Shown here: piece by piece, positions 45,030 through 53,574 of the stretch
How the letters are laid out: each line of letters begins with the position of its first letter
How positions within the stretch are numbered: position 1 is the stretch's first letter
Source: Streptomyces sp. NRRL F-5135
Lineage (GTDB): Bacteria > Actinomycetota > Actinomycetes > Streptomycetales > Streptomycetaceae
Reading direction: 5' to 3'
DNA length: 64,000 bases
NCBI RefSeq assembly: GCF_000719775.1
Contig: NZ_JOHR01000013.1
Span: 248,001 to 312,000, forward strand
Translations under genes and position numbers: made by a program
Notes under the pieces: generated by a model
The model's input: the letters and a program-made list of their open reading frames with translations, nothing else
Database searches by the model: none
Told to the model about the DNA's origin: nothing

Positions 45030-47135
45030 TCAGTCCTCGGGCGGGTTGTCGGGGGTGTGGCGGTGGTAGACGTAGCGGGTCTTGGTGCCCGTTCCGATAC
45101 GCACGGCGGTGCCGTCCTCGGCCCATGCCTTGAGCCATCCGACGACGGTCTGACGGTTGGTGCCGTGTTCGTCGGCGAGAGCGCGGGCGATCGCGGATGC
45201 GCCGGTTCCCTCGGGCCCGGCGGCGAGGAGCAGGGCGAGCGCGGCTTGCCGGGCGGCGTTGTCCTCGTTGCCGTCCCGCAGCGCGGAGAGGTTCAGACCG
45301 TGCTCCCGGCGCTCCACCGACGGCTCGCCAGCGGGTGCGGCCGGTTCGGGCGCGGTTTCGAACTGCGCGTCGATCTGCTCACGGAACTTGCGGGCCAGCG
45401 CGTCGGCGTTGGCCGCGTCCGCGCTGTCGCGGAGTGCGGAGAGGTTGAGTCCTCCCGGCCGCGCGGCCGTCCCGGTGGTGGGCCGCTCGTTGGTTGCGGT
45501 GTCGTTGTCGCGCATCCATGCGGTGCGGGTGGTGTCCCAGCGTCGTGCGTAGTCCGCGCCGGCCGCCTTCGCGGACGAGGCATCGAGGCGGGGATGGAGC
45601 GGGCTGGTGGCGGTGACGATGTCCGCGATCTGGTGGGGCTTGATCCGCCAGGACTTGAACAGGCCCGGTGACGCTTCCGGGGTGCCGATGAAGCCTGCCC
45701 CCTTGTAGGGGGCTTGGTCGATCCGGAGTCCGCGTGCTCCGGGGAACACCTTGGACAGGTCCATGCCTTCGACTTCTCCGCCGGTCAGGCAGACGCGGGC
45801 TTTGCCCTCCCGGCGGATCATCAGGTTGCCCAGGACCGATCCGGTGGCACCGAGGGCGGTCAGGACGGTGCGGATGCCCATGGCCCGCAGCAGCCGGGTG
45901 ACTTCCAGGATCTTCTCGGCGAGCTTGCGCATGGCACGGTCGTTGCTGGCCAGGATCTCGGCACCCTCATCGATCACAATCATGATCTGTGGGATCTGCG
46001 CGGAGACGGGCAGCAGATCGGTGTTCGCGCTGGTCATGAGGTCCTGGTAGGCCACCTTGCGGTGCTTGCCGATCCGCAAAGCGGTTTCCAGCATGAGCAT
46101 CGCTTCGGTGTAGGAGGCGGCGACCCAGTCGACCCCGGGCCGCGTCTCCGACTGCGGGTTGCCGGACGGATCGAGTGCGGGGCGGACCCAGGGCAGGCCG
46201 GCCGATCCGGCGTTGAGGTCGATCACCCACGTGAGCACGTCGATGCTGCGGGCGAATCCGGCGAGAACCGTGTGGACGAAGTTCGTCTTGCCGGACCCGG
46301 TGGGGCCGATGACCAGCCCGCACTGTTCCCGCAGGAACACGGTCGCGTCGCGGCCGTCCGCACGGACGCCCCAGGGGATCCCGCCCATGATGGACAGGGG
46401 CGCGTAGTCGGCGGGGTACCCGATCTCGTCGGCCAGGACGTTGACGGTGGAGACGTCGATCAGGACGCGGCCCTGGTGGATGCCAGGGCCGGCGGCGGCG
46501 GTGCAGCCGTGCGGCAGACGTGCGTCGGCGGACAGGCCGGCCGCGTGCTTGGCGATCTGGTCGTAGGTGGCGGCGCCGGGCAGTTCGGCGTCGATGGTGA
46601 AGCCGGAGCCGGTGGGCCACTTCTCGATCGCGAGAACGGTGACCGTGATCCCGCAGACCCGCGCGATCCGGTCCACCCACTCGACGGCCAGCGTGCGCCG
46701 CTCGGCGGAGAGTTCCGCGGCCACCTGCCGGTCCGCCAGCGCGATGAGTTCCAGCTCCCGCGCGTCCTCATACAGGCTGGTGGAGCGGGCGGTGGTGCCG
46801 ATGCCGACACCGAGGACGGCGAGCGAGCCGATCGCGGACCAGGAAAGCGGGCCGGTGGTGATGGCCCACGTGGTCCACCCGGCACCGAGCAGCCAGGACG
46901 ATGCCCGCAGGGCGACGGTGCGGGCGGAGAGGCGTTCGCGCAGGGTGGAGATGGTGTGTCCGATGGCGCCAGCCGCGCCGGCGGCCAGGGCCCATGCGGG
47001 GGGCATGCCGGTGGCGGCGCCGGTGGTGGCGAGCGCGAACGCGCCGGTGGTGGCGGACAGGGCGCCGGTCACGGGTCCGTGACCGGCGGCCCAGTCCCAC
47101 ACCGGCCCTGTGGTGGGGGTGTCGGTGGTGGCCAT
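45030..47135 (-). CDS. traB: TraB-type FtsK/SpoIIIE DNA translocase
   Basis: The protein has 701 residues. N-terminal part has two to four membrane helices (about 20-115). Walker A GPTGSGKT (277-284), Walker B QIMIVIDEGAEI, further FtsK motifs (VIDLNAGSAGLPW, LTALGATGSVLGNLMIRREG). The C-terminal 60 residues are a winged helix (ALADEHGTNRQTVVGWLKAW), the part that reads TRS repeats in related pumps. A duplicated GLNLSALRD segment (about 570 and 620) lies before it. It is the single protein needed to move double-stranded DNA in this element class. Confidence 0.93.
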   Translation of the reverse strand: MATTDTPTTGPVWDWAAGHGPVTGALSATTGAFALATTGAATGMPPAWALAAGAAGAIGHTISTLRERLSARTVALRASSWLLGAGWTTWAITTGPLSWSAIGSLAVLGVGIGTTARSTSLYEDARELELIALADRQVAAELSAERRTLAVEWVDRIARVCGITVTVLAIEKWPTGSGFTIDAELPGAATYDQIAKHAAGLSADARLPHGCTAAAGPGIHQGRVLIDVSTVNVLADEIGYPADYAPLSIMGGIPWGVRADGRDATVFLREQCGLVIGPTGSGKTNFVHTVLAGFARSIDVLTWVIDLNAGSAGLPWVRPALDPSGNPQSETRPGVDWVAASYTEAMLMLETALRIGKHRKVAYQDLMTSANTDLLPVSAQIPQIMIVIDEGAEILASNDRAMRKLAEKILEVTRLLRAMGIRTVLTALGATGSVLGNLMIRREGKARVCLTGGEVEGMDLSKVFPGARGLRIDQAPYKGAGFIGTPEASPGLFKSWRIKPHQIADIVTATSPLHPRLDASSAKAAGADYARRWDTTRTAWMRDNDTATNERPTTGTAARPGGLNLSALRDSADAANADALARKFREQIDAQFETAPEPAAPAGEPSVERREHGLNLSALRDGNEDNAARQAALALLLAAGPEGTGASAIARALADEHGTNRQTVVGWLKAWAEDGTAVRIGTGTKTRYVYHRHTPDNPPED

Positions 47136-47137
47136 GA

Positions 47138-48706
47138 TCAGACGTTCCAGCCCTTCTCGGCCTCCGGGCCGTTGCGGGGGTCTTCGTGCCGGGCGATGTC
47201 GTGCTCGTGAACCTGCCGGAACAGCGGCCCCAGGTCGGCGGAGGAGTCGACCGCGCGCATGAGCGCGCCGTAGATCTCGTCGAACGCGCCCGCGACGTCC
47301 TTCTCCAGCGGGAACTCACTGTCGGAGCGCTCGGCCAGGATGCGGAAGGTGTTGGCGACCGAGGTCAGCGCTTCGGGCAGGTTCTCGACCATGGTCAGGA
47401 TCTCCATGGCCGTGTCGGGCTCGTAGGTGCGGGCCGCGTTCTCCATCTCGGCGGCGGCCTCTTCGAATCGGAAACCGGACACGTTCACGACCTCCACAGG
47501 AGACGATGAGGGTGCGGGGACCAGGTGCTTGGGCCGTTCGGCTTTGTCTCCGATCGGCCGGTCTTCGTCGGAGAGTTCGGCGTCGATGGCTGCTTCGGCG
47601 GCGGCCAGACGCTCACGGATCGCGGCGTCACGCGCGGCCTGCCGCTCCTCGGCCGTGCGCATCAGATGCCGGTACAGGCGGCCGCCCGGGTACTGCAACG
47701 CGGTGATACCGAGCTTCCGGCCCAGCGGGGTGGTCAGCAGCCCGAGGACACCAACCGGCGCGGCGAGCAGAGCAGCCAGCAGCCGGCGCCCCTGCTTCCG
47801 GGCGGCCGAGCGCCACAACTGCCGCCGCGCGTCCCTACGCACGGCACGCTTCATGGCCCGCGCCTGCCGCGCGGTGACAGCGGCCCGGACCTTCTCCCGC
47901 GCCCCGTCCACCGCCCTGGCCGCGCTGCGGTCCCGCGCGGTACGGGCGCGCTGCACCGCAGCGTCACGCCCTGCCCGGACCTTCCCACCCAGCCACGCAC
48001 CACCCCGACCCCGCCCGGCACCGCCGGAACTCGAGCCCGAGCCCGTGGCCGAACGGCGGCCGGAGGTGTTGCGGCGGGTGTCGGCGACCTGTCGACGGGC
48101 CCGGGTGTTCTGGGTCCGGCGCTCGGCGCGGGTCGGGGCCGACGTCCGCGCCGACTCCCGCAGTGCCTTGACCTGCCCGGCACGTCCCGACGGTCGCACC
48201 GACCGCGACGACGAACTTCCGCCGGGCCGGGCGCCGGAACGGGTCTTGGACAGCGAGCCCCTGCCGGACGCCCCGGACCCGGAGCGCGACGCGGCGCGGG
48301 TGCCGGTGCCGGTCCTCGGACCGCTCGTGCGTCCCGCGCGGCTTCCGCCCGTGGACTGCTTGGGCATGCGCGGGGCGGGGATCTTCTTCGCGGTCCTGGT
48401 GATGGTCTTTGTGGTGCGATTACGCGCCGCGCGGCGGGCCAGGGCCGCACCGCCGATGAGTGCCGCACCCGCGACCGCGCCGGCGACACCGGCCGGACCG
48501 CCAGCCAGAGCAGCGGCGGCGATCCCGCTCACGGCGCTGTTGGCGCCGGTCGTGGCCAGCGGAACCACCGGCCACCCACCCGCCGTATGCGCAACTGCGG
48601 GGGCGTTCTTCATCGCAGCAGGTTCCGGGGCCGGTGCGGGGGGTGGTGAGGTCGCGGGAGCCGGCGGTGGGATGTCCACTACCGGTTCCGTGCTGATGTC
48701 CGTCAT
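47138..48706 (-). CDS. Large basic AICE transfer-region protein
   Basis: The protein has 522 residues. P/A-rich start, hydrophobic glycine-rich segment (GIAAAALAGGPAGVAGAVAG), then a very basic R/S/G-rich tract (about 95-300). A second hydrophobic stretch (LLAALLAAPVGVLGLLTTPL) follows, and an acidic helical C terminus (about 390-520). It precedes traB by 2 nt and must be co-translated. No domain recognised; its basic tract suggests DNA or membrane contact during transfer. ATG 48706 with GGGAGG. Confidence 0.65.
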   Translation of the reverse strand: MTDISTEPVVDIPPPAPATSPPPAPAPEPAAMKNAPAVAHTAGGWPVVPLATTGANSAVSGIAAAALAGGPAGVAGAVAGAALIGGAALARRAARNRTTKTITRTAKKIPAPRMPKQSTGGSRAGRTSGPRTGTGTRAASRSGSGASGRGSLSKTRSGARPGGSSSSRSVRPSGRAGQVKALRESARTSAPTRAERRTQNTRARRQVADTRRNTSGRRSATGSGSSSGGAGRGRGGAWLGGKVRAGRDAAVQRARTARDRSAARAVDGAREKVRAAVTARQARAMKRAVRRDARRQLWRSAARKQGRRLLAALLAAPVGVLGLLTTPLGRKLGITALQYPGGRLYRHLMRTAEERQAARDAAIRERLAAAEAAIDAELSDEDRPIGDKAERPKHLVPAPSSSPVEVVNVSGFRFEEAAAEMENAARTYEPDTAMEILTMVENLPEALTSVANTFRILAERSDSEFPLEKDVAGAFDEIYGALMRAVDSSADLGPLFRQVHEHDIARHEDPRNGPEAEKGWNV

Positions 48707-48734
48707 GCTTGAGACCTCCCTAGGGGAGAGAAGG

Positions 48735-48773
48735 GGGCCCAGCCAGCGCTGTGGAAGGTGGATGGCTGGGCCC
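48735..48773 (-). terminator. Hairpin in the transfer operon
   Basis: Perfect 11-bp stem (GGGCCCAGCCA / TGGCTGGGCCC) with a 17-nt loop between two genes on the same strand. It could reduce read-through from the upstream small genes into the 47.1-48.7 kb gene. Confidence 0.7.
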
Positions 48774-48787
48774 TGTGAACATGCAGG

Positions 48788-49009
48788 TCAGAGAGCGTTG
48801 GGCTCCATCGAGAAGTACAAGACGATGGGCTGAGTCAGGCCGAGCCCGGGAGCGTTCTGCTCCATCTCCGTCATGAGCGCGCACAGCGCGTCGTAGCGGG
48901 ACCACCCCTCACGCGGCGTGAACGTCCCGAAGCTGGTGGACTGGCCGTTCTTGCCCTGGACGGTGAGTACGTACAGATGCGAGCCCTGAACCGGGCGAGT
49001 GGACTGCAC
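48788..49009 (-). CDS. Small AICE protein
   Basis: The protein has 73 residues: HLYVLTVQGKNGQSTSFGTF, then TEMEQNAPGLGLTQPIVLYF. Mixed alpha/beta, soluble. GTG 49009 has a perfect GGAGG 6 nt upstream. Family not recognised. Confidence 0.6.
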   Translation of the reverse strand: MQSTRPVQGSHLYVLTVQGKNGQSTSFGTFTPREGWSRYDALCALMTEMEQNAPGLGLTQPIVLYFSMEPNAL

Positions 49010-49023
49010 AGGAAACCTCCTGC

Positions 49024-49359
49024 TCACGCAGCGGACTGCGCGGCATCGGCGCACGGCACGCACATGCCGAGCGAAGTGGGAATGACGTAGCCGACATCGC
49101 ACCCGCACTCCGGGCACGTGCGGCGTGCGACGTTGGCCTTGGCGAGCGCCTGCCATCGGCCGGGTGTCATCGGCCGGACCGGTTTCGCGTGGTCGATGCG
49201 GTAGAGGTAGGCGACCAGCGGGCCGCGTCGGCGGCGGGGCCGCTGGAGTTCCGCCGCGACGTCCTGCCCGCCGGGGCGGAGCCCGGCGGCGCGGAGCTGT
49301 CGACGGGTGGCGTAGCCGTCCGGGGCGAGCCGCCACCGGTAGACCGGCAGGACGCTCAC
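49024..49359 (-). CDS. RRQRL-motif zinc-binding AICE protein
   Basis: The protein has 111 residues. The segment YATRRQLRAAGLRPGGQDV carries the RRQ(R)L-type motif, followed by CPECGC and CVPC that can bind zinc. GTG overlaps the previous stop. Known as a conserved but uncharacterised companion in actinomycete elements. Confidence 0.7.
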   Translation of the reverse strand: MSVLPVYRWRLAPDGYATRRQLRAAGLRPGGQDVAAELQRPRRRRGPLVAYLYRIDHAKPVRPMTPGRWQALAKANVARRTCPECGCDVGYVIPTSLGMCVPCADAAQSAA

Positions 49360-50321
49360 GACACCGCGCCTTCGAGGACGTGCCCGGCATCGCGGTGGTC
49401 CTGGTAGCGGGCGGAGACCCAGCCGACCGACCAGCCACACAGGTCTGCGGCGGCCCGCACCGCCAGCCCCTCACCGAACGCCGCGCGCACGATCCGGCGC
49501 GCCCGGTCCTCGGGCAGCTTCTCGTTCACCGGCCCGCCGGACAGCAACGCTGCGCGTTCACGGCGTTCACGCTCGGCCCGCTCCTGCCGCTCACGCTCGA
49601 CCCGTTCCCGCGCCTCGCGTTCGAGGCGTTCACGATCGCGCTGTTGCTGTTCACGCTCGCGTTCACGGCGTTCACGGCCCTCCCGCTCCGCCCGCTCCCG
49701 AGCTTGCTGCTCCTGCCGTTCGGCACGGCGGGCCGCGTCCTCGCGTTCGGTCTGCTCACGGGCCAGACGGGCCTCATGTTCACGCTGTTCACGCAGCAAC
49801 TGCGCCGCGTGCTCGCGCTCCTCCCGCTCCCGCCGCTCGGCCCGCTCCTGTCGCTCCCGGGCCGCTTCCTCGCGCGCTTCGCGTTCGGCACGCTGTTCGG
49901 CGTCCAATCGTGCGACGGCCGCAGCGATGGCCCGGCGGTAGGCGAGTCCGGTTTCTGCGGTGACGATGAGCAGCAGCGGCGCGACCGCGTGCACGGCCAC
50001 TCCCACCAGGTCTTTCTTCAGCGCGCTGTCCGCGACGTTGAGAGCGAGCGTCATGGCGCCGGTCATCCACCGCAGCACCACCGGCCACCGGCCGCCGTGC
50101 CCGCCGAGACGGGCGAGCACGGAGTCAAGGCGGACCACGATGACGACGGCCGCGTCGACCACGAGGGGCAGGATCGGCGCGGTCCATGCCCACTCTTCGG
50201 CCGTGTGCCGGGCCATGAGCGGGGTCACGGTGAGGACGGAGTAGAGCATCGCGCCGGCCACGATCAGCCACGTCCCGACCGACAGCGCGCGCTCCGCTGA
50301 ACGGACCTGAACAGCGTTCAC
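49356..50321 (-). CDS. DUF2637-type (SpdB-like) spread protein
   Basis: The protein has 321 residues. Four membrane helices (about 12-130: LSVGTWLIVAGAMLYSVLTV, ILPLVVDAAVVIVVRL, GAMTLALNVADSAL, AVHAVAPLLLIVTAETG) are the DUF2637 pattern. A 120-residue E/R-rich coiled coil follows, and a C-terminal HTH-like segment (VRAAADLCGWSVGWVSARYQ). DUF2637 proteins are thought to help spread conjugative DNA through the recipient mycelium. GTG start. Confidence 0.75.
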   Translation of the reverse strand: MNAVQVRSAERALSVGTWLIVAGAMLYSVLTVTPLMARHTAEEWAWTAPILPLVVDAAVVIVVRLDSVLARLGGHGGRWPVVLRWMTGAMTLALNVADSALKKDLVGVAVHAVAPLLLIVTAETGLAYRRAIAAAVARLDAEQRAEREAREEAARERQERAERREREEREHAAQLLREQREHEARLAREQTEREDAARRAERQEQQARERAEREGRERREREREQQQRDRERLEREARERVERERQERAERERRERAALLSGGPVNEKLPEDRARRIVRAAFGEGLAVRAAADLCGWSVGWVSARYQDHRDAGHVLEGAVS

Positions 50322-50656
50322 GAGACCGCCCCCGCATCCGCCGGAACGCCGGTTCCGGACGCGATCCGGGTGTAGCCGGTCAGGCGCAGACGGGCCCCGG
50401 CGAACACGCCGTGAACATCCAGCACCCCGGTCCGCCCGTCCCCCTGAACGTGGTGAACAACCTCTGCCGGGTCGATCTCCAGCGCCTCACGCCACGCCTC
50501 GAACGAGGCGAACCCGCCGTCATGAAACGACAGGTGCAACAGGTCCGGATACACGGTCGACACCGACACCGACGGTGCCGGCAGATGCGCGAACTCCACA
50601 GCGAGCAGCCGCAGCGCCAGCAGTGGAGCCGAGAGATCATTCAGCGTGCCCGTCAC
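50318..50656 (-). CDS. Hypothetical AICE protein
   Basis: The protein has 112 residues, soluble: LLALRLLAVEFAHLPAPSVS, then HLSFHDGGFASFEAWREALE. GTG start overlaps the upstream stop and its stop overlaps the DUF2637 start. Coupled in the spread operon. Not recognised. Confidence 0.6.
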   Translation of the reverse strand: MTGTLNDLSAPLLALRLLAVEFAHLPAPSVSVSTVYPDLLHLSFHDGGFASFEAWREALEIDPAEVVHHVQGDGRTGVLDVHGVFAGARLRLTGYTRIASGTGVPADAGAVS

Positions 50657-51108
50657 AGCGCACCCCCGATCCCGATCACAGCCGCGATGACCAGCAGGGC
50701 ACCGGCGACGCGGGTCAGGTCGACTGCCCGACGCAGCGCCACGTACTTGGTGACAGCGAGACGCGACAGGCTGGCGATGTCCTGTGCGCGGGTGTCCTCG
50801 GACAGTCCGGTGGTGATCTCCTGAGCGGTCTGCGTGGCCCACAGCGGGAACCCGTGCGGGCGCCGGCCGCCCAGGTTCGGGCGGACCGCCCGCAGTAGGA
50901 GAGCCGCCGCAGCGAGCAACAGCAGCACGCCGAGCCCGCCGACCACGTACGCGGCGACCGGCAGACGAACATCAGAGGCGACCGACCAGATACCGGCCAG
51001 CAGCGCACCGACGAACGCGAGCAACAGCCCGGTTTTGGTGTCGGTTCGGGCAATCTCGGCCTTCACTTCCGCGTGTGCGGCCGTCAATGCCTTGTCGAGG
51101 ATGCTCAC
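50653..51108 (-). CDS. Pycsar-effector-like membrane protein
   Basis: The protein has 151 residues. AHAEVKAEIARTDTKTGLLL leads into two helices (LLAFVGALLAGIWSVASDV, YVVGGLGVLLLLAAAALLL), a loop, then ASLSRLAVTKYVALRRAVDL and a third helix. This is the layout of the transmembrane effector family of Pycsar (cyclic CMP/UMP) defence. No nucleotide cyclase gene lies nearby, so here it more likely serves the element, for example in spread or exclusion. ATG 51108, coupled to both neighbours. Confidence 0.65.
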   Translation of the reverse strand: MSILDKALTAAHAEVKAEIARTDTKTGLLLAFVGALLAGIWSVASDVRLPVAAYVVGGLGVLLLLAAAALLLRAVRPNLGGRRPHGFPLWATQTAQEITTGLSEDTRAQDIASLSRLAVTKYVALRRAVDLTRVAGALLVIAAVIGIGGAL

Positions 51109-51374
51109 GCGGCACCGCCCGGCAGGGTCACCGTGGCGGCGCGGTTCGAGAACTCCCGGCGCTCGACCAGCACCCGCCGGCGGGCCCGGCGGATCCGTCG
51201 GGCGTCCACCTCGTTCGCCGACCGGTCCATGGCCGTGATCTGCGCGTCCAGCAGGTCGACTTCCGCCATGATGAGCGGCATCTCCCGCTCGATCGCGTCC
51301 AGCTCGATGGCCGTCGGCCCGCCGGCGTACCCGGCGGCCGTAACGAGCGCCTGACGTGCTCCGATGTGATTCAT
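51105..51374 (-). CDS. DUF6284-like small AICE protein
   Basis: The protein has 89 residues, mostly helical: GPTAIELDAIEREMPLIMAE, then RRIRRARRRVLVERREF. ATG 51374 with GGGAGAGA. Stop overlaps the Pycsar-like gene's start. Matches the short DUF6284 type found in Streptomyces elements. Confidence 0.6.
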   Translation of the reverse strand: MNHIGARQALVTAAGYAGGPTAIELDAIEREMPLIMAEVDLLDAQITAMDRSANEVDARRIRRARRRVLVERREFSNRAATVTLPGGAA

Positions 51375-51414
51375 TGAGTCGGTCTCTCCCTAGCAGGTGG
51401 AACGGCTCAGATCA

Positions 51415-51444
51415 GCGGCCCCGGAGTTGCCTCTCCGGGGCCGC
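51415..51444 (-). terminator. Hairpin after the 34-residue ORF
   Basis: Perfect 12-bp stem GCGGCCCCGGAG / CTCCGGGGCCGC, 6-nt loop. Confidence 0.75.
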
Positions 51445-51552
51445 GCGCCGTTCGTGGGGGTAAGCCCTGCCGCAGAGCGCGGCTAGGGCGAGCGCCCCGG
51501 ACGGAAGTCGAATCCGCCGACCCGGTAGCCGGGCCACCATCGGGGCAGTTGG

Positions 51553-51657
51553 TCAGCGCGTGCCCTTCGCCTTCGCGGCGGCTTCACTGCGCTTGGTGGC
51601 CTCAGCGGCCTTACGGGCCAACTCGGCCCGTTCCGTCTCTGTCAGACTGGTGACCAC
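51553..51657 (-). CDS. Very small basic/acidic helical protein
   Basis: The protein has 34 residues (TSLTETERAELARKAAEATK..., ending KAKGTR), a single amphipathic helix. The GTG start is preceded by TAGGAGGAAACC, one of the best ribosome sites in the element, which is the main support. It is first in the leftward operon. Confidence 0.5.
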   Translation of the reverse strand: MVTSLTETERAELARKAAEATKRSEAAAKAKGTR

Positions 51658-52333
51658 AGGTTTCCTCCTAGCAAGGCGCCTGTACGCAGGTCCCGGGTCG
51701 CACCCCGGGGCCTGCTCTGGTTTTGGCCTCTCGGTGTCGAGCGGCCACGACCACCCGGCCTCTCTGTGAGCAGGCCGGGGATCGTGTGCGCTCGCGCACA
51801 GGGAGGGCTTCACCGGTCCGCCGTTGCCGCGGTCGGCCGGTCCCGAGCCCGTTCATCGGGCGCGCCATCGTCGCTGCTCTGGCGGTAGCAGGGCGGCGCG
51901 GGCTGGATGGCACCCGAGGGGTGTTCTCCAGAGCCAGCACGTGAAGATGCCGCCGACGACGTCACCCGGTCGCCCTCGGGGACGGCCATCACCCGGGCCG
52001 TCGCGGAGACAGGGGCTCTCACCCCATCTCGGTTCACTGTGCAGTTCTCAAGCAACCGGCGCTCTCATCGGCCTCGCTCCCGTTCGCACGGGGGCCTCTG
52101 GGCGCAGCTACGCACATCACTCAAAGCGATGCATGTATTACATGCCTCTCACCATGGCAGGGCGGTTCCGGGCTGTCAACCTTCGGGATTTCGCTGTCGG
52201 AACCGCCGCCCTCGATCAGCGACATGACCAGCTTGGCAACGAAGTGCGGGACGTTGCACTCCGTGCGTGTACGACTCACGCTCGGCTCGCTAGAGTCGAA
52301 GTCGTCCCAGCGCGTCCCGGACGGGAGGGTCAC
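51658..52333. other. Control region of the AICE between leftward and rightward operons
   Basis: A 676-bp divergent gap that should hold the promoters for the long transfer operon and for the DUF5919 gene. A TAGAGT (52291-52296) is a candidate -10 for the rightward gene. A short leftward frame (52121-52225, MSLIEGGGSDSE...) has no ribosome site. Confidence 0.45.
52131..52145. promoter_or_regulatory. Operator-like palindrome GCATGTATTACATGC
   Basis: A perfect 7-bp dyad around one base, in the AT-rich middle of the divergent control region. It is a candidate site for the element's HTH or GntR repressor. Confidence 0.45.
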
Positions 52334-53104
52334 ATGGCGAACGAGAGGCTTCGCGGGGCGATCGTGGAGAGCGGCCTCAAGCTGGAGCAGGTGGCGGAAC
52401 GTCTCGGAGTCTCACCCAAGACCGTCGAACGGTGGGTCTCTGAGCCAAACCGCAAGCCCTACAGGCGGTTTCAGTACGCCGTCGCCTCCATGCTCCGGCG
52501 TGAGGTCTCGTTCCTCTGGCCGGACGAACGGACCTCCGAGCAAGTCACCGCGTCCAGCGACTCAGAAGTGCTGAAGCTCTATCCGCACCGTTCCGTAGTC
52601 CCGCAAGACATGTGGACGAAGCTGTACGCGGACGCGACGTCGCACTTCGACGTGCTGGTCTACTCGGGCTTTTGGCTGACAGAGGATCCGAGATTTCATC
52701 GGTTGGTGCGAGAGAAGTCATCCGCCGGGGTGCCGGTCCGATTCATGCTTGGCGACCCCGGCAGTGCGGCCGTCGCCGTTCGCGGTGACGACGAAGGAAT
52801 CGGGTCAGCCATGGCAGGAAAGATCCGGAACGCGCTGATGAATTACGCGCCGCTCTTCCCTCTGCCGGGCGTGGAGTTCAGGCTCCATGCCACGACGCTC
52901 TACAACTCGATCTACCGTTCCGACAACGAGCTGTTAGCGAATGGCCATGTCTACGGCGTAGGCGCCTATATGGCGCCCGTACTGCATCTTCAGCGCGTCC
53001 CTGGTGGCGAACTGTTCGATACCTACGCCGAGAGCGTAGAGCGCGTCTGGGAGAGCTCCCGACGGATCACATCACCCACCGACTATGAAGGCGCTACATC
53101 GTGA
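52334..53104 (+). CDS. HTH regulator with DUF5919 (PLD-like) domain
   Basis: The protein has 256 residues. N-terminal HTH (LKLEQVAERLGVSPKTVERW), then a DUF5919 domain (DVLVYSGFWLTEDPRFHRLV, VPVRFMLGDPGSAAVAVRGD, NELLANGHVYGVGAYMAPVL) related to phospholipase-D folds but without a clear HKD pair. ATG 52334 with GGGAGGG. Coupled to a Nudix gene by GTGA overlap. This pair is frequent in Streptomyces mobile elements, where Nudix proteins of the Pif type block transfer between carriers. Confidence 0.75.
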   Translation: MANERLRGAIVESGLKLEQVAERLGVSPKTVERWVSEPNRKPYRRFQYAVASMLRREVSFLWPDERTSEQVTASSDSEVLKLYPHRSVVPQDMWTKLYADATSHFDVLVYSGFWLTEDPRFHRLVREKSSAGVPVRFMLGDPGSAAVAVRGDDEGIGSAMAGKIRNALMNYAPLFPLPGVEFRLHATTLYNSIYRSDNELLANGHVYGVGAYMAPVLHLQRVPGGELFDTYAESVERVWESSRRITSPTDYEGATS

Positions 53105-53574
53105 GCCGAATCGACTACTTCCGAGACCCGGAAGCCCCTAAGGCCAACTCGGTCGTTCCGTCCGTCACCGCAGTCGTCCAAGACAGCCGGGGGAGGCTCC
53201 TGCTCATCCACAAGACCGACAACAACCTGTGGGCTCTACCCGGCGGCGGCCACGATGCCGGGGAGAGCATCGCGCAAACGGTCGTGCGGGAAGTGGAGGA
53301 AGAGACCGGAATGACGGTCGCCGTAGAGGAGATCGTGGGGCTCTATACCGACCCGGAGCATGTCATGAAGTACGACGACGGCGAGGTACGTCAGCAATTC
53401 TCCATTTGCTTCCGCGCTCGGCCGACGGGGGGCGCTCTGAGGACCAGTTCAGAATCTAAAGAGGTCCGCTGGGTGTCCCCAGCGGACCTCGAAAAGCTAG
53501 AGATTCATCCTTCCATGCGACTTCGGATCACTCACGGACTCGACGCATCGCGCACAGCGCCCTACATCGGCTAA
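53101..53574 (+). CDS. Nudix hydrolase (Pif-like)
   Basis: The protein has 157 residues. Complete Nudix box: GGGHDAGESIAQTVVREVEE followed by ETGM, with the catalytic REVEEE. Hydrolyses a nucleoside diphosphate linked to some group. In pSAM2 a Nudix protein (Pif) gives transfer immunity, so the same role is likely here. The stop overlaps by 4 nt the end of the convergent HD gene. Confidence 0.82.
   Translation: MSRIDYFRDPEAPKANSVVPSVTAVVQDSRGRLLLIHKTDNNLWALPGGGHDAGESIAQTVVREVEEETGMTVAVEEIVGLYTDPEHVMKYDDGEVRQQFSICFRARPTGGALRTSSESKEVRWVSPADLEKLEIHPSMRLRITHGLDASRTAPYIG

Noticed and set aside
52121..52225. Leftward 34-codon frame (MSLIEGGG...)
   Set aside because: No ribosome site and it overlaps the operator-like palindrome region; too little support.
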